A DNA stretch of 64,000 nucleotides from an uncultured Eubacterium sp. (GCA_934338065.1 CAKRGX010000003.1:97613-161612); one strand, 5' to 3'. Numbered from the stretch's first letter, positions 36,888 through 46,599 are shown. The notes: generated from the sequence alone by a model not told the origin. A program made the numbers and translations.

Positions 36888-37008
36888 CTAACCCGGAAAC
36901 TTTGTCGGCGGAACAACCGTGTCCCGAATAAGCCGCTTCACAGACTCTTTTGGCTTAATCCCCGTTAGCATAAAATACATAGTAGCACAAGCACTGTATC
37001 CATCCTTT
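36888..37008 (-). pseudogene. Remnant of a Ser/Thr protein kinase
   Basis: About 38 codons read YSACATMYFMLTGIKPKES then VKRLIRDTVVP before a TAG. This matches residues about 221-251 of the intact kinase encoded at 56321-57706 (YGACTTMYFMLTGIRPDES then VKRLIRDRVVP), with 26 of 32 positions identical by eye. A stop codon lies just upstream in frame, so only a scar remains. The rest of 36830-37042 holds no gene I can support. Confidence 0.82.
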
Positions 37009-37042
37009 CGCTAACCAATACCCCCTCATATTGTCGTTTCAT

Positions 37043-38332
37043 TTATTTCTCCGCAAAAAAGCATTCCAATATATCTGCGTAAGAATACATTTCTTCCTCT
37101 GCATAACAACTGCACAACAAAGCATCCAGTTCATACCGCTCTTCATCTAACAGAACCATCTGGCAAGATGCTAAAATGTGGTCTGCCAGATTAGTAAACA
37201 TATTTTTTGCTAATCTACAATCATATTCCTCTGCCTCAAGACGTCTCATATACCTTCTTTGGGATACACATAAAATCAATGGAAGTAGATCGGAACGTCC
37301 CAGAAGGTGACAACGACGCTTTTGATCACGTATCGACACCGTCATTTGCTGTTTCATATTCTCGCCTTGTTGTTTTGACTCCAGAATCTGCTTCATCAAT
37401 TTTTCTTTATTCATGCTTACATTCAACAGATCCGACAGATACTTGCCATCCATTAGATAAATCTCTCCCCTGGAACGTCTTGTATTGGGCCGCCAATAAG
37501 TCTTGCCCGCCCCTCCATAAAGTTCTGATAGTAACTGGGCATTAGAAGCTTCTGATATTAGTGACATTTTTAATAATTCACGTATTGTATTGGCCAGATT
37601 GTCAGAAATGTCTTTTGTCTTTTTCAGCCAGAGAGGAATCGTTTCCTCTCTTTTTTTCTTCTCCAAATGCCTCTTCTTCTCCCACCGCAGGAAACCACTC
37701 TCGGCCAGTAGTTCTTCCAGCCGTATAGCCGCATCTTCTCTGGCTTCGATCAATATTTCACGTTTCAATTCTTCAAAATATTCCAGAATCGTAAGACTGT
37801 ATCCCTTAAAATAATCCGCCTGCGACAGCATCCATTGCAGAAAGTCGTCTTTATTCAGCCGACAATTCTGATCATAGTTTTTCCACATTTCACTTGTCCT
37901 GTTATGTTGCCGCAATACCAGATTGCTTGGCAGTTCCTGTTCAAACTGTTCTATCATGTCGAGACATTCCGTATAGCTAATACCATGCTTCAAACCATAA
38001 AGAAATATCATTTCACGGTAATCATTTACCTGAATGTCAGGCTCATGCGCTCCTTTCACAAGCATTTCCCTAACCTCTGAATCCGAATATTGCAAAGCAA
38101 ATCCGAGTTCAATAATATTTTCTCGATTTGGCTGACTCAACCCCCGAAACCCGAACCATTTTTTCAAAGTTTGCGTAGCAACTACTTTGTTCCTATTGAT
38201 TTTCTTTAAGCAAATACGATATGCATCATAGCGCTCTTCCTGGGGAAAATCGCGCACCATAGCCGTCTCCCACTCAATATTCAACATTTTACAAATTATA
38301 TACTGATCAAATTTAAAATAATTCTGTCTCAT
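37043..38332 (-). CDS. Unrecognised 429-residue protein, predicted mostly helical
   Basis: I do not recognise the family. The N-terminal 150 residues look like an HTH- or repressor-like helical domain (TLKKWFGFRGLSQPNREN, and REMIFLYGLKHGISYTECLD). The middle (about 190-260) is rich in Glu, Lys and Arg and may be coiled coil; the C-terminus is helical with several Cys. There is no signal peptide or TM. It is the last intact gene of the envelope run and is followed by the kinase remnant, so it may once have worked with that kinase. Confidence 0.75.
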   Translation of the reverse strand: MRQNYFKFDQYIICKMLNIEWETAMVRDFPQEERYDAYRICLKKINRNKVVATQTLKKWFGFRGLSQPNRENIIELGFALQYSDSEVREMLVKGAHEPDIQVNDYREMIFLYGLKHGISYTECLDMIEQFEQELPSNLVLRQHNRTSEMWKNYDQNCRLNKDDFLQWMLSQADYFKGYSLTILEYFEELKREILIEAREDAAIRLEELLAESGFLRWEKKRHLEKKKREETIPLWLKKTKDISDNLANTIRELLKMSLISEASNAQLLSELYGGAGKTYWRPNTRRSRGEIYLMDGKYLSDLLNVSMNKEKLMKQILESKQQGENMKQQMTVSIRDQKRRCHLLGRSDLLPLILCVSQRRYMRRLEAEEYDCRLAKNMFTNLADHILASCQMVLLDEERYELDALLCSCYAEEEMYSYADILECFFAEK

Positions 38333-38358
38333 CTTTCTACCCTTTTCCTATCTGTTTC

Positions 38359-39702
38359 TTAAGGCCGCCCCACCATTTTTTCCCCATAGGCATATCCATC
38401 AAATCGTGTTGCCCAACATGGGGAAAGCACCGGAATACCTTTATCGAAACCATAACAACGGTATCCAACAAACATCTCTACATGATAAATTCCCTTATAC
38501 CGTCCGTTTTTAACTCCGGTCAAAAAAACCAGATCACCCGGATACAGTTTCATTTTTTTCATATTTTTTTCACTAACTCCCCCTTTTATCATTTTTTTCT
38601 TTTTAACACACCATTTTGCCACATCTGCCGCAACCGGTGCATAATTTTTATTTCCTAATGTTTTACCAGCCTGCCGGAACGACTTCCAGACAAGTGAGCT
38701 GCAATCATAGTATTTACGGCTCATTCTCATTGGCTGACTATAGCGACATGTTTTAAATATTTTCTTTGCACAGTTTACTACCTTTTTCATCTTAGGTGAA
38801 ACAACAGAAACCGCACATCCCATTCGATGATCACCTATCTGCGCGTAAATCACCGTATTACCTTTTCTTTTTCTGGCACGTACCATCCCTGTTTTAGACA
38901 CAGTTGCTACCTTTTTATTTGTTGAGACCCAGCGGACACTACCAGGATATTGTTTTATTTTTAGAGCTAACTTTCCCTTATAGGTTAAGAGGGCAGAACT
39001 CTTATTAATGGTTACATATGTCACACAGACTGTTACATGAAATTCTTTACCATTAACCCTGAATGTCAATGTTGTTTTTCCATCCTCTAACAACGTAACA
39101 ACAATGGCTTTTTTCTCTTTATCCAAACGGTAATCCAACACATCCTTCATGGAATCCCTGTCTAATTCAAAACTGCAATAGGTCAGATCCGGCGCATTTA
39201 CAAGTTGGATTACCATTTCATCATTTTCATCCTCATCCCGGTCCTGACCAAACGAATACGCTTGTATGTACTCCTTGCTCAATCTGGTCCTGGACACATC
39301 ACCCCCAACAACAAATGAATGGCTGCCCCGAAAAATAATATCTCCTTTTTTATTCCACCCTGTCACATAAACCACTGCATACCCACTGTTTTTTGCCTGA
39401 TACCTGCCTTCTGCATCCACCGAAATAATATTGGGATCCGTGGAGGAGAACTCAATCTTTGTTATCTCTCCTGCATAATCATACTGTTTGGGTGATATTC
39501 TCCCCATATCCCCTGGGATGTATAAAGCATCCTCCTTTATATAATCCGTATTTTCACTAAAGTAGCTTTGCAGATCAGAAGCCCCGATTCCATTGTAAAT
39601 TTCAAAATTACGTTCTTTCGCCTGTCCCTCAAAACGGCAAAAGGAAACACTTAACAGACAAAAAAATGCAACCACAACTGCTTTTCTTACTGTATTTCTC
39701 AT
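38359..39702 (-). CDS. Secreted Big2-domain protein with NlpC/P60-like peptidase end
   Basis: After a signal peptide (about 1-28) comes a region of about 200 residues with Ig-like character, then a Big2-like domain (about 225-300; VRWVSTNKKVATVSKTGMV), and a C-terminal NlpC/P60-like domain. The catalytic Cys is in YYDCSSLVWKSFRQAG and the His in GIYHVEMFVGY. NlpC/P60 enzymes cut peptide stems of peptidoglycan. It is preceded by an inverted repeat that may reduce read-through from the cohesin gene. The 429-residue protein gene follows after 26 nt. Confidence 0.83.
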   Translation of the reverse strand: MRNTVRKAVVVAFFCLLSVSFCRFEGQAKERNFEIYNGIGASDLQSYFSENTDYIKEDALYIPGDMGRISPKQYDYAGEITKIEFSSTDPNIISVDAEGRYQAKNSGYAVVYVTGWNKKGDIIFRGSHSFVVGGDVSRTRLSKEYIQAYSFGQDRDEDENDEMVIQLVNAPDLTYCSFELDRDSMKDVLDYRLDKEKKAIVVTLLEDGKTTLTFRVNGKEFHVTVCVTYVTINKSSALLTYKGKLALKIKQYPGSVRWVSTNKKVATVSKTGMVRARKRKGNTVIYAQIGDHRMGCAVSVVSPKMKKVVNCAKKIFKTCRYSQPMRMSRKYYDCSSLVWKSFRQAGKTLGNKNYAPVAADVAKWCVKKKKMIKGGVSEKNMKKMKLYPGDLVFLTGVKNGRYKGIYHVEMFVGYRCYGFDKGIPVLSPCWATRFDGYAYGEKMVGRP

Positions 39703-39725
39703 GTACTATTTACTCCTCCTCTAAA

Positions 39726-39772
39726 ATTGATTTATCTCCTAAATATTGTCATATATCAGGAGATAAATCAAT
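39726..39772 (-). terminator. 15-bp inverted repeat between cohesin and NlpC/P60 genes
   Basis: ATTGATTTATCTCCT pairs with AGGAGATAAATCAAT around a 17-nt loop, with TTTT following on the minus strand. It lies 16 nt after the cohesin-gene stop. It may be a terminator or an attenuator inside the operon. Confidence 0.6.
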
Positions 39773-39788
39773 ATGTATTAAAAATACT

Positions 39789-42700
39789 TTAGCGAACTTT
39801 CAAACACTTAACTTTAGACCATTTTCCGTGAATCGTGTTTCCATTTTTCTTAAAACAAGCTCTTATTTTTAAATAGTATTTCTTTTTCCTCTTAATCTTT
39901 CCTATTGTAACCCTGACTTTTTTTCTTATAATGTATTTTTTTAACTTTTTAAATTTCAAATCTGTAGCGCAGTTCACTTCATAATAACTCGCACCTTTTT
40001 GTTTTTTCCAACTTATTAATATCTTTGATTTTTTGCACTTCAGCGACTTAAACTTAACGGATCCCGGTATAGTTATTGACGTCTCTTGCTTTTTCACCGC
40101 AGTTTCCACCGAATTTCTTGCAAATGCTTTCTCCTGTTCTCCGGTTAGTGACTCCATCGTATACGATTTTGGTGCAAACGTAGGTACAACTGCCGGAGTA
40201 GATGTCGGTATAATTGTCGGTGTTGCCATCGGAGTCGGTGCAACAGTTGGTGTCTCCGTTACTGTCAAAGTTGGTTTTGGCACTAGTGTTGGTTCAAGAG
40301 TTGGGGATACTGTCGGTCTAAACGTCGGTTCCACCGTCGGCGTTACCGTCATAGTTGGCTTTGGCTCTGGCGTGTTAATCACCTCAGGGGTTGTTATAGG
40401 TAAAGAGGTTGGTGCAACCTCTATCTTATTAATATTAATACTCAACTGTTCCGCATTTAACCAATAAACTGGTTCTTCATTCCAATTATAGGAATCGTTT
40501 CCAAACAGAAAGCTGATTGTTGCTTTACACGTTTTCGCACTATTTTTCACCTTAAACTTTACTGTTGCTAAAGTCTCATCATTTACAAAATCGGAACCAT
40601 TATCCCAAAAAATTGTATATTTATCTTCAGTTGACGGAAAATAACTCATGCTTTCCAAATGCTCCAAGTTTGTTATATCCATTAATTCAAAAACATCTTT
40701 GTCATAATATAAAAAAGCCTTTAATGTTGAAAATCCTGGATTTGATTTAATTCCTAATTTTACCTCAAATATATCACCCGGCTTCCGTTCTTCACCGGAA
40801 TAATATATTCTTAATTGCCCTTCTTTTTTAATTACAACAGGATTCATTGTTGGTGTTGTAGTTACTGTTGGCTTCATGGTTGGCTTCATGGTTGGCTTCA
40901 TGGTTGGCTTCATGGTTGGCTTCATGGTTGGACTTACAGTTGGTCTTGCCGTACTGATCGGCACTTTATCCGGCAAATCCACCGTTATCTCTGCACTGCC
41001 AAAATTTCCAGCTGTATCATATGCATATATATGTGTTGTGTATTTTCCTGTCTCATCATTGTGGGCAGAGGCCTCTACCCGATATGTATAATAATCTCCC
41101 TTTTTTTCACCACTAGCAGCACTATTCTCTGACCAATTATCAAACAAGTCATCCTGATCATTAAATACAGTCCATGTTGGAAATTGAACTCGTTCTACTT
41201 CAGTTTCATCGGTAACCTTGCATGTTACCATGTAACCATCTGAAGTAACATTAGTAACTTTTATATCCGAAATCACCGGTGGCGTGGTATCTAATTTGAC
41301 ATTTATCTCTCTAATCCCCATGTCAACATCTGCGCCACCATCTACATTTTGCGCAACTAATTTTACTTTTTTCTTACCCGAACTGGAAACATTAAATTTG
41401 CCATAAAAGCCATGATTATCTCCGCATCCATATACGTTATTTACATCTTTTCTTGTTTTATCTGCTATCATAGAACCAACATACATACCATCAATATATA
41501 CATACACTTTTAGTGCAGTGTTCATTTGATCTTTGTCAAATGTCCAACCAGAAAGTTCAATATAATTAGCTCTGGCTGTTATTGAATCCCATGCATATAT
41601 TGGGCTATTTGAAGGCGTGTCAATCCACCCCAATTTATAATAATTTGTTCCACTTACTGGATATTCAACTTGTGTACGTCCATTTTCTTCTGCCACCTTT
41701 ACACAGTTATCACCAGTAGCGACACTTCCTATTGTTTCTCCGCCACTTGAACGTCGATAAGCAGTTGCTGATCCCACAGCAGTCCATTTTTGAATCGAAG
41801 ATCCGGGTGTAAATTCTGACACAGGTACGTAGGCTGTTCTTGAGCCACTGCTGATCGGATAAGATACTCTACACCAACCATTGCGATACACCTCCTCTAT
41901 TGTACACAAATCAGTAGTTCCATCTATATATCTTCCTCCTTCAGGATTTCCTCCAGGAGACGCATAAACAGCCACATGCCCTTTACTTCTTGTATACGCT
42001 TTTACCGGAGTCTTCCAATCAGGATTTGCAGGCGGAGTCGCCTCATTTCTGATCCATCCCATCTTATGACCTGATGGGTATGGATAAATCACCTGCATAT
42101 TACTTCCTAACTGATTAACCTTCAAGCATGCATCTCCTGTGGCAACACTCCCTATAAGCTGTGACATGTCACCTCTTCTATAAGCCTGATATGCCCTGTC
42201 AGCTTGCCACGCACTTATTGAGAGATTGGATATAAAATTTGATGTTTGTGTAAACGCCGTATAATAACCAGATGAAGATGCAGAAGAAGGATACTTCACT
42301 TTACATAACCCATTAGTATATAATTGTTCAACAACACATAAATCTGTACTTCCTGTAATATATCTCCCCTTCAAGTTTGCTCCGTTCTGATCACAAACAT
42401 TTATATTTCCTGTTGAAATAGGATAAGCACTGAATGGAGTATATCCGGCAAAACGCGAGTCAACAGTAAGTGACGTACTTGGAGCTGCATCTAATGGGGG
42501 TCTGAATACCCCTAATATATTTTGTACGCTCTGAATGCTATTTACTGTCGTGTATTTTGCTCCCCAATTCTCTTGTATCACTTTCACACCACTGCTGTCA
42601 TTAGAATATACCACAGCAACATGCCCACATCCACGTCCTATTGCAGAACTCCATATAACTATGTCCCCCACTTGAAATGAAGAATTTCCACTTATCTTTT

Positions 42701-42983
42701 TCCACCCAGATGGAGCTGCATAATTAAATATCTGATACGCATATGATACAGGATATTTCCCTATCGGGTTCGAAACTCCCCAATAATTATTTAAATAATA
42801 ATTAAAAAAGTCCACACATTGAACACCATAAGAACCATCATAATCAATTGCCTTTCCTATTTGTGCATTCATCCATTGTTTGACAGAAGATATCGTGGCA
42901 GACTCCACTTTAGTTACGTTTAAATTCGAAAGAAAAAGTGTTGTCACTAATACAAAAGCTACAATTCTTTTAATTCTCTTCAC
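39789..42983 (-). CDS. Secreted CHAP amidase with SH3-like repeats, GBS-Bsp-like, cohesin and fibronectin-like domains
   Basis: Order: signal peptide (about 1-30); CHAP domain with catalytic Cys in GVQCVDFF (about 59), His in CGHVAVVY (about 124) and ENWG; two copies of a 140-residue SH3-like module (about 180-320 and 330-460); a GBS-Bsp-like domain (about 570-672); a PTMK repeat linker; a cohesin-like domain (about 725-855; KPGDIFEVKLGIKS, FLYYDKDVFELMDI, ATVKFKVK); a long Pro-Thr linker; and a Lys-rich fibronectin-like end. The GTG at 42983 has AGGAG 8 nt upstream. It follows the dockerin M14 gene within 8 nt. Likely role: a wall-bound hydrolase that docks its neighbour. Confidence 0.86.
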   Translation of the reverse strand: MKRIKRIVAFVLVTTLFLSNLNVTKVESATISSVKQWMNAQIGKAIDYDGSYGVQCVDFFNYYLNNYWGVSNPIGKYPVSYAYQIFNYAAPSGWKKISGNSSFQVGDIVIWSSAIGRGCGHVAVVYSNDSSGVKVIQENWGAKYTTVNSIQSVQNILGVFRPPLDAAPSTSLTVDSRFAGYTPFSAYPISTGNINVCDQNGANLKGRYITGSTDLCVVEQLYTNGLCKVKYPSSASSSGYYTAFTQTSNFISNLSISAWQADRAYQAYRRGDMSQLIGSVATGDACLKVNQLGSNMQVIYPYPSGHKMGWIRNEATPPANPDWKTPVKAYTRSKGHVAVYASPGGNPEGGRYIDGTTDLCTIEEVYRNGWCRVSYPISSGSRTAYVPVSEFTPGSSIQKWTAVGSATAYRRSSGGETIGSVATGDNCVKVAEENGRTQVEYPVSGTNYYKLGWIDTPSNSPIYAWDSITARANYIELSGWTFDKDQMNTALKVYVYIDGMYVGSMIADKTRKDVNNVYGCGDNHGFYGKFNVSSSGKKKVKLVAQNVDGGADVDMGIREINVKLDTTPPVISDIKVTNVTSDGYMVTCKVTDETEVERVQFPTWTVFNDQDDLFDNWSENSAASGEKKGDYYTYRVEASAHNDETGKYTTHIYAYDTAGNFGSAEITVDLPDKVPISTARPTVSPTMKPTMKPTMKPTMKPTMKPTVTTTPTMNPVVIKKEGQLRIYYSGEERKPGDIFEVKLGIKSNPGFSTLKAFLYYDKDVFELMDITNLEHLESMSYFPSTEDKYTIFWDNGSDFVNDETLATVKFKVKNSAKTCKATISFLFGNDSYNWNEEPVYWLNAEQLSININKIEVAPTSLPITTPEVINTPEPKPTMTVTPTVEPTFRPTVSPTLEPTLVPKPTLTVTETPTVAPTPMATPTIIPTSTPAVVPTFAPKSYTMESLTGEQEKAFARNSVETAVKKQETSITIPGSVKFKSLKCKKSKILISWKKQKGASYYEVNCATDLKFKKLKKYIIRKKVRVTIGKIKRKKKYYLKIRACFKKNGNTIHGKWSKVKCLKVR
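40868..40927 (-). repeat. Five perfect 12-bp tandem repeats encoding PTMK
   Basis: TTGGCTTCATGG is repeated five times without change on the plus strand, giving Pro-Thr-Met-Lys units in the linker before the cohesin domain. Copy number is likely to vary between strains by slippage without breaking the frame. Confidence 0.92.
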
Positions 42984-42988
42984 ACTAA

Positions 42989-44524
42989 TCACTCCTCAAT
43001 CTCTTTTTTTAAAATCCAGCCCATCTTATAACCGCCATTATCTAGCGGATATATAATTTGAACGTTTTCATGCTCCTGTGCTATAACCTTTATTTCATCA
43101 GTTTCCCACACTGTGCCGATTTTTTCTTTTCTATTCTTTGTTCGATATACAGTTGTATTTCTTTTAACATTTTCAGAATATGATTCTACTGTTTTTGTTG
43201 CATCTATAAAATTGGATAACTCGCAATACCCTGTCTTTGTGAAGTTATTAGAAGCCGGATAATTGACTTTACACCAACCATTATTATAAACTTGTGTGAT
43301 TGTACACAAATCCGTTTCACCATTGATGTAACCATACCCTGTTTCTTTTTCTCCGCATTTCATTTGTGTATAAACTTTACCACCTGACAATGTATATGTA
43401 GAAATTGGACAAAACTTCCCATACTCTTTGTCAGTTTCTTTTGTATGTTCCTTTAAGCCGTAATCATTTTCAATCAATTTATTAATAGCTCTTACAACTT
43501 TTCCCTTATCAAGACTAGCAGAATTTTTAAACTCTACTAACAAGGCTTCCGCTCCCTGTTTTTGTGCCCAATAGGAAAAATAACCATGTGCTGATGCTGT
43601 CAATCTAGTTTTGTGATTAATCCCAACATACATAGAGAATACTTCTGCCAACTGTGGTGAACCAATTGTACAATTCTCCCATCCATGAAAATCAATTACT
43701 ATTTCAGGATTTGCTTTTAGAACTAAATCTCTTAAAGCTCTGCTCTCACAAGCCGAGAATGGAAATTGAGTATAATTTCTTTCGGATAAATATTTTTGAT
43801 AATCAGCATCAAAGTCCCGATTCAAATCGATTCCTTCTGCATTACACCTTCCAAAACCATTGTTGGTGATTCCCTCCTGCACTCCATCGGGATTAGCGCT
43901 TGGAATAATAAGCAAGCGACATTGGTTTAAATTTTTATTGGTAGCATAATATTCCACAAGATAATTTCCCAAATCCACTAACTGCTGCCCATCTTTTGAA
44001 TATTCATCCTCCCATCCATGAATTTCAAAATTCAAAAGTATCGTTCGTGAATATTCTTTTGGCGCTATACTATAACACACCAGGTCTCTCCCCAAAACAC
44101 TTTTTCCATATGTAAGAACTGTTCTGTGTATACTATCATTATTTTTTAGGATGATTTTTCTCAAACAAATCAAATCAAGGGAATCTATTCTACCATCTGC
44201 ATTTATATCTGCATTTGTTCTATTTATCTCTATTAAATGGTTTGTCATATACTTTCTCATACAAATCAAATCTTTCGATGTAATCTCGCCATTATTATCT
44301 ACATCACCTAATAGAGCATCAACGTTTTTACTATTCTTTGACACATAATCAATCATTTCGACTCCATTTATTGTACGCCCCTTCAAAATAGCTGGCAGTA
44401 GAAATGAAGTGTCTGCGAAACTTATATACATATTACATACTATTGTACCCAAAAATACAGTTAACATTACACATGAAAAAACAATTGTTCCAACTATTTT
44501 TATTCGTTTCATCTTTTTCTTCAT
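42989..44524 (-). CDS. Dockerin-containing M14 zinc carboxypeptidase with SH3-like module
   Basis: An N-terminal TM/signal segment (about 8-38) precedes a type I dockerin with two F-hand repeats, GDVDNNGEITSKDLICMRKY and ADINADGRIDSLDLICLRK (about 73-123); calcium positions 1, 3, 5, 9 and 12 are D/D/N/T/D and D/N/D/D/D. The M14 domain follows: zinc ligands in EIHGWED (His169, Glu172) and DFHGWEN (His280), plus ANPDG, GIDLNRDFD and catalytic Glu331 in LLVEFK. The end (about 370-511) is one SH3-like module shared with the CHAP protein. M14 enzymes of this type can cut peptidoglycan stem peptides; the substrate is inference. The ATG at 44524 has GGGGTG 9 nt upstream. Confidence 0.88.
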   Translation of the reverse strand: MKKKMKRIKIVGTIVFSCVMLTVFLGTIVCNMYISFADTSFLLPAILKGRTINGVEMIDYVSKNSKNVDALLGDVDNNGEITSKDLICMRKYMTNHLIEINRTNADINADGRIDSLDLICLRKIILKNNDSIHRTVLTYGKSVLGRDLVCYSIAPKEYSRTILLNFEIHGWEDEYSKDGQQLVDLGNYLVEYYATNKNLNQCRLLIIPSANPDGVQEGITNNGFGRCNAEGIDLNRDFDADYQKYLSERNYTQFPFSACESRALRDLVLKANPEIVIDFHGWENCTIGSPQLAEVFSMYVGINHKTRLTASAHGYFSYWAQKQGAEALLVEFKNSASLDKGKVVRAINKLIENDYGLKEHTKETDKEYGKFCPISTYTLSGGKVYTQMKCGEKETGYGYINGETDLCTITQVYNNGWCKVNYPASNNFTKTGYCELSNFIDATKTVESYSENVKRNTTVYRTKNRKEKIGTVWETDEIKVIAQEHENVQIIYPLDNGGYKMGWILKKEIEE

Positions 44525-44619
44525 ATAGCTTATCACCCCACACAATTTTTCTATCCTTGCTTATCTATTATTAAGTGTGTACCCTCAAATATTGTACATC
44601 TATGTAACTTTTCAAAATG

Positions 44620-46599
44620 TCATTCTTTTTTACCACAAAAACCACAAAATTGATCTGTTACGTTTCGTTCTGAACCACAAAACTTACAATATACAATCTT
44701 ACTATTTTTTATTTTTCGTATACAACGCTTTATCCCAAGAAAAATTAACAATGCAAAAACCAACAAAATCATTGATAAAATAATGCAAAATCGGAAATAT
44801 TGGGTTGCCTCATATGCTTTTTCTACGGATTCCTTAACCAAACTATAATACGCTCTCGTATATATCATTTTCCCATACAAGATTGATTTACGTACAACAA
44901 AAACTTCCATAATAATACTACCAATTAATGCAATCAGTAGCATTGAACAGTGTACAATACAAAGATTTCTTCTTGGTTGTTTTGGATTTTTTTTCATTTT
45001 TTTATCATAAAGAATAAGTAAAAATATTCCTATAAATAAAGTTCCTAAAAACACTCCAATTGTTATCCACAATTTTGAAAAACCTTGAAAATTAATTTTT
45101 TGTAGCAATGAAGAATCAGTTAATCTTGTAATAGAAATAGACTGTTTCGCAATATTGCCTGCTACATCCCTTACTTTAACTTCAAAAATATTATTTCCAT
45201 ACCCAAGATCCAAACCAACAGAAAAGTATCCTGCAGAATCTATAGGAAATTCTTTATCATTTATATAAAGAGTAGCATCTGTTTCTGTATTACCAACAAT
45301 CTTAAATGTTTTATCATAAGTCTTTATTCCAGAATATTTTTCAAGGAACGTAAAATTGGGTGCAATTGAATCTACTGAAACAATTCTATGTAACATATAG
45401 GTAATATTTGTATTTGTGTTATAATACAAATAGCAGTCATTTTGATTTTCCTGCAAATTTAATGAAATAATACTCTCTCCTTCTACCGTCTTTTTCTGTT
45501 CTATTTCATTTATGAAAAAACGCATTTCTGTTCTTTTAGGAACTTTATAAGAAATTTTCAGTTGTTTAGAGTTTGTAATTTCCTCTGTGTCAAATTGTAC
45601 ATAATACTTATTTTTTTTTAAAGGTATATAAGTCTCAAAAATTTCTGAAGTAAGTCCATTATTTTGGTAACTGATTTGCGCCCTTAACTGGTCAACTTCT
45701 GTATCAATCTGAAACATTGTTGAACAGCTTTCCGAATTTAACGTTTGGTAAAAAAGGGGGTCTTGTGTGTTCTCTTTATCAAATATTGCTACAATATATT
45801 TGTCTGCTGTAACATTGCAATCACTCCAATCCACATTCAACTGTTTACCAAAAACATCCACACAAAACTTACATTCCGACATAGGCGGCATTGAGTCCTT
45901 CTGTTTATAAGAAAAACTCATATCTGTAATCTTTTGATCCTGTGTTTCAAGTCCATACACATCCATATACACTTCCAATTTAATATAATATTTATTAAAA
46001 GTGTTTAATGAAGTAAGATCAAGTGTTTCTTGACATTTTTCGTTTGTTTCAGCACTTCCGCTCCCTAGCAACTTACTCCCACACTCTTTACCCTTCATTA
46101 AGGTAACCGCATAAATTTCATATTGAAAATTTTCATTAGAAGGATAACTGCACTTAAAATTTACCGGAAGAAGTTCATTTTTTTGCTTTTCAAAAGACAA
46201 TGAATCAATTTTTAGAGTATCTACAAAATCCGAAAAATGAATATCTAATTTTTTATTTTTCTTTTTATCGTATACGATGCTCCATTTCCCTGGTTGTGCA
46301 TCCCTAATATAATAACAAATAAAATTCTTTCCACTTTCGAATGTCATCCTGTACTGCTTGGCATTTCGTTTGGTATACTTTGTCCCATCTGGTGCCACAA
46401 AATATGCCAACGGTTCTTCAACATCAAATTGGATATTTACAGCAACATTGCTTATCTCCTTCAACGTCATCAATGTTTCTTTTTTGTTTTTCGCCTCTAC
46501 CCACTTTCCAGACACCGCCATAAGCAATAATATAAAAAGTATCACAGAGCAAGCACGTATCATGCAGACGACGTTCTTTTTTTTTCGTTTGTTTTCCAA
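44620..46599 (-). CDS. Membrane protein with extracytoplasmic Ig-like region and C-terminal zinc ribbon
   Basis: An N-terminal hydrophobic segment (about 10-36) leads into a beta-rich region of about 500 residues whose end looks like a bacterial Ig-like domain (YGNNIFEVKVRDVAGNIAKQ). Three hydrophobic segments follow (about 508-535, 548-572, 605-630) and then a zinc ribbon CKFCGSERNVTDQFCGFCG at the very end. The start is a TTG with GGAG 6 nt upstream. Zinc ribbons of the same kind occur in three further proteins of this operon. The function is not known. Confidence 0.75.
   Translation of the reverse strand: MENKRKKKNVVCMIRACSVILFILLLMAVSGKWVEAKNKKETLMTLKEISNVAVNIQFDVEEPLAYFVAPDGTKYTKRNAKQYRMTFESGKNFICYYIRDAQPGKWSIVYDKKKNKKLDIHFSDFVDTLKIDSLSFEKQKNELLPVNFKCSYPSNENFQYEIYAVTLMKGKECGSKLLGSGSAETNEKCQETLDLTSLNTFNKYYIKLEVYMDVYGLETQDQKITDMSFSYKQKDSMPPMSECKFCVDVFGKQLNVDWSDCNVTADKYIVAIFDKENTQDPLFYQTLNSESCSTMFQIDTEVDQLRAQISYQNNGLTSEIFETYIPLKKNKYYVQFDTEEITNSKQLKISYKVPKRTEMRFFINEIEQKKTVEGESIISLNLQENQNDCYLYYNTNTNITYMLHRIVSVDSIAPNFTFLEKYSGIKTYDKTFKIVGNTETDATLYINDKEFPIDSAGYFSVGLDLGYGNNIFEVKVRDVAGNIAKQSISITRLTDSSLLQKINFQGFSKLWITIGVFLGTLFIGIFLLILYDKKMKKNPKQPRRNLCIVHCSMLLIALIGSIIMEVFVVRKSILYGKMIYTRAYYSLVKESVEKAYEATQYFRFCIILSMILLVFALLIFLGIKRCIRKIKNSKIVYCKFCGSERNVTDQFCGFCGKKE

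Noticed and set aside
40033..40467. Long open frame on the plus strand rich in Val-Gly
   Set aside because: It is the antisense shadow of the Pro-Thr linker repeats of the cohesin protein.
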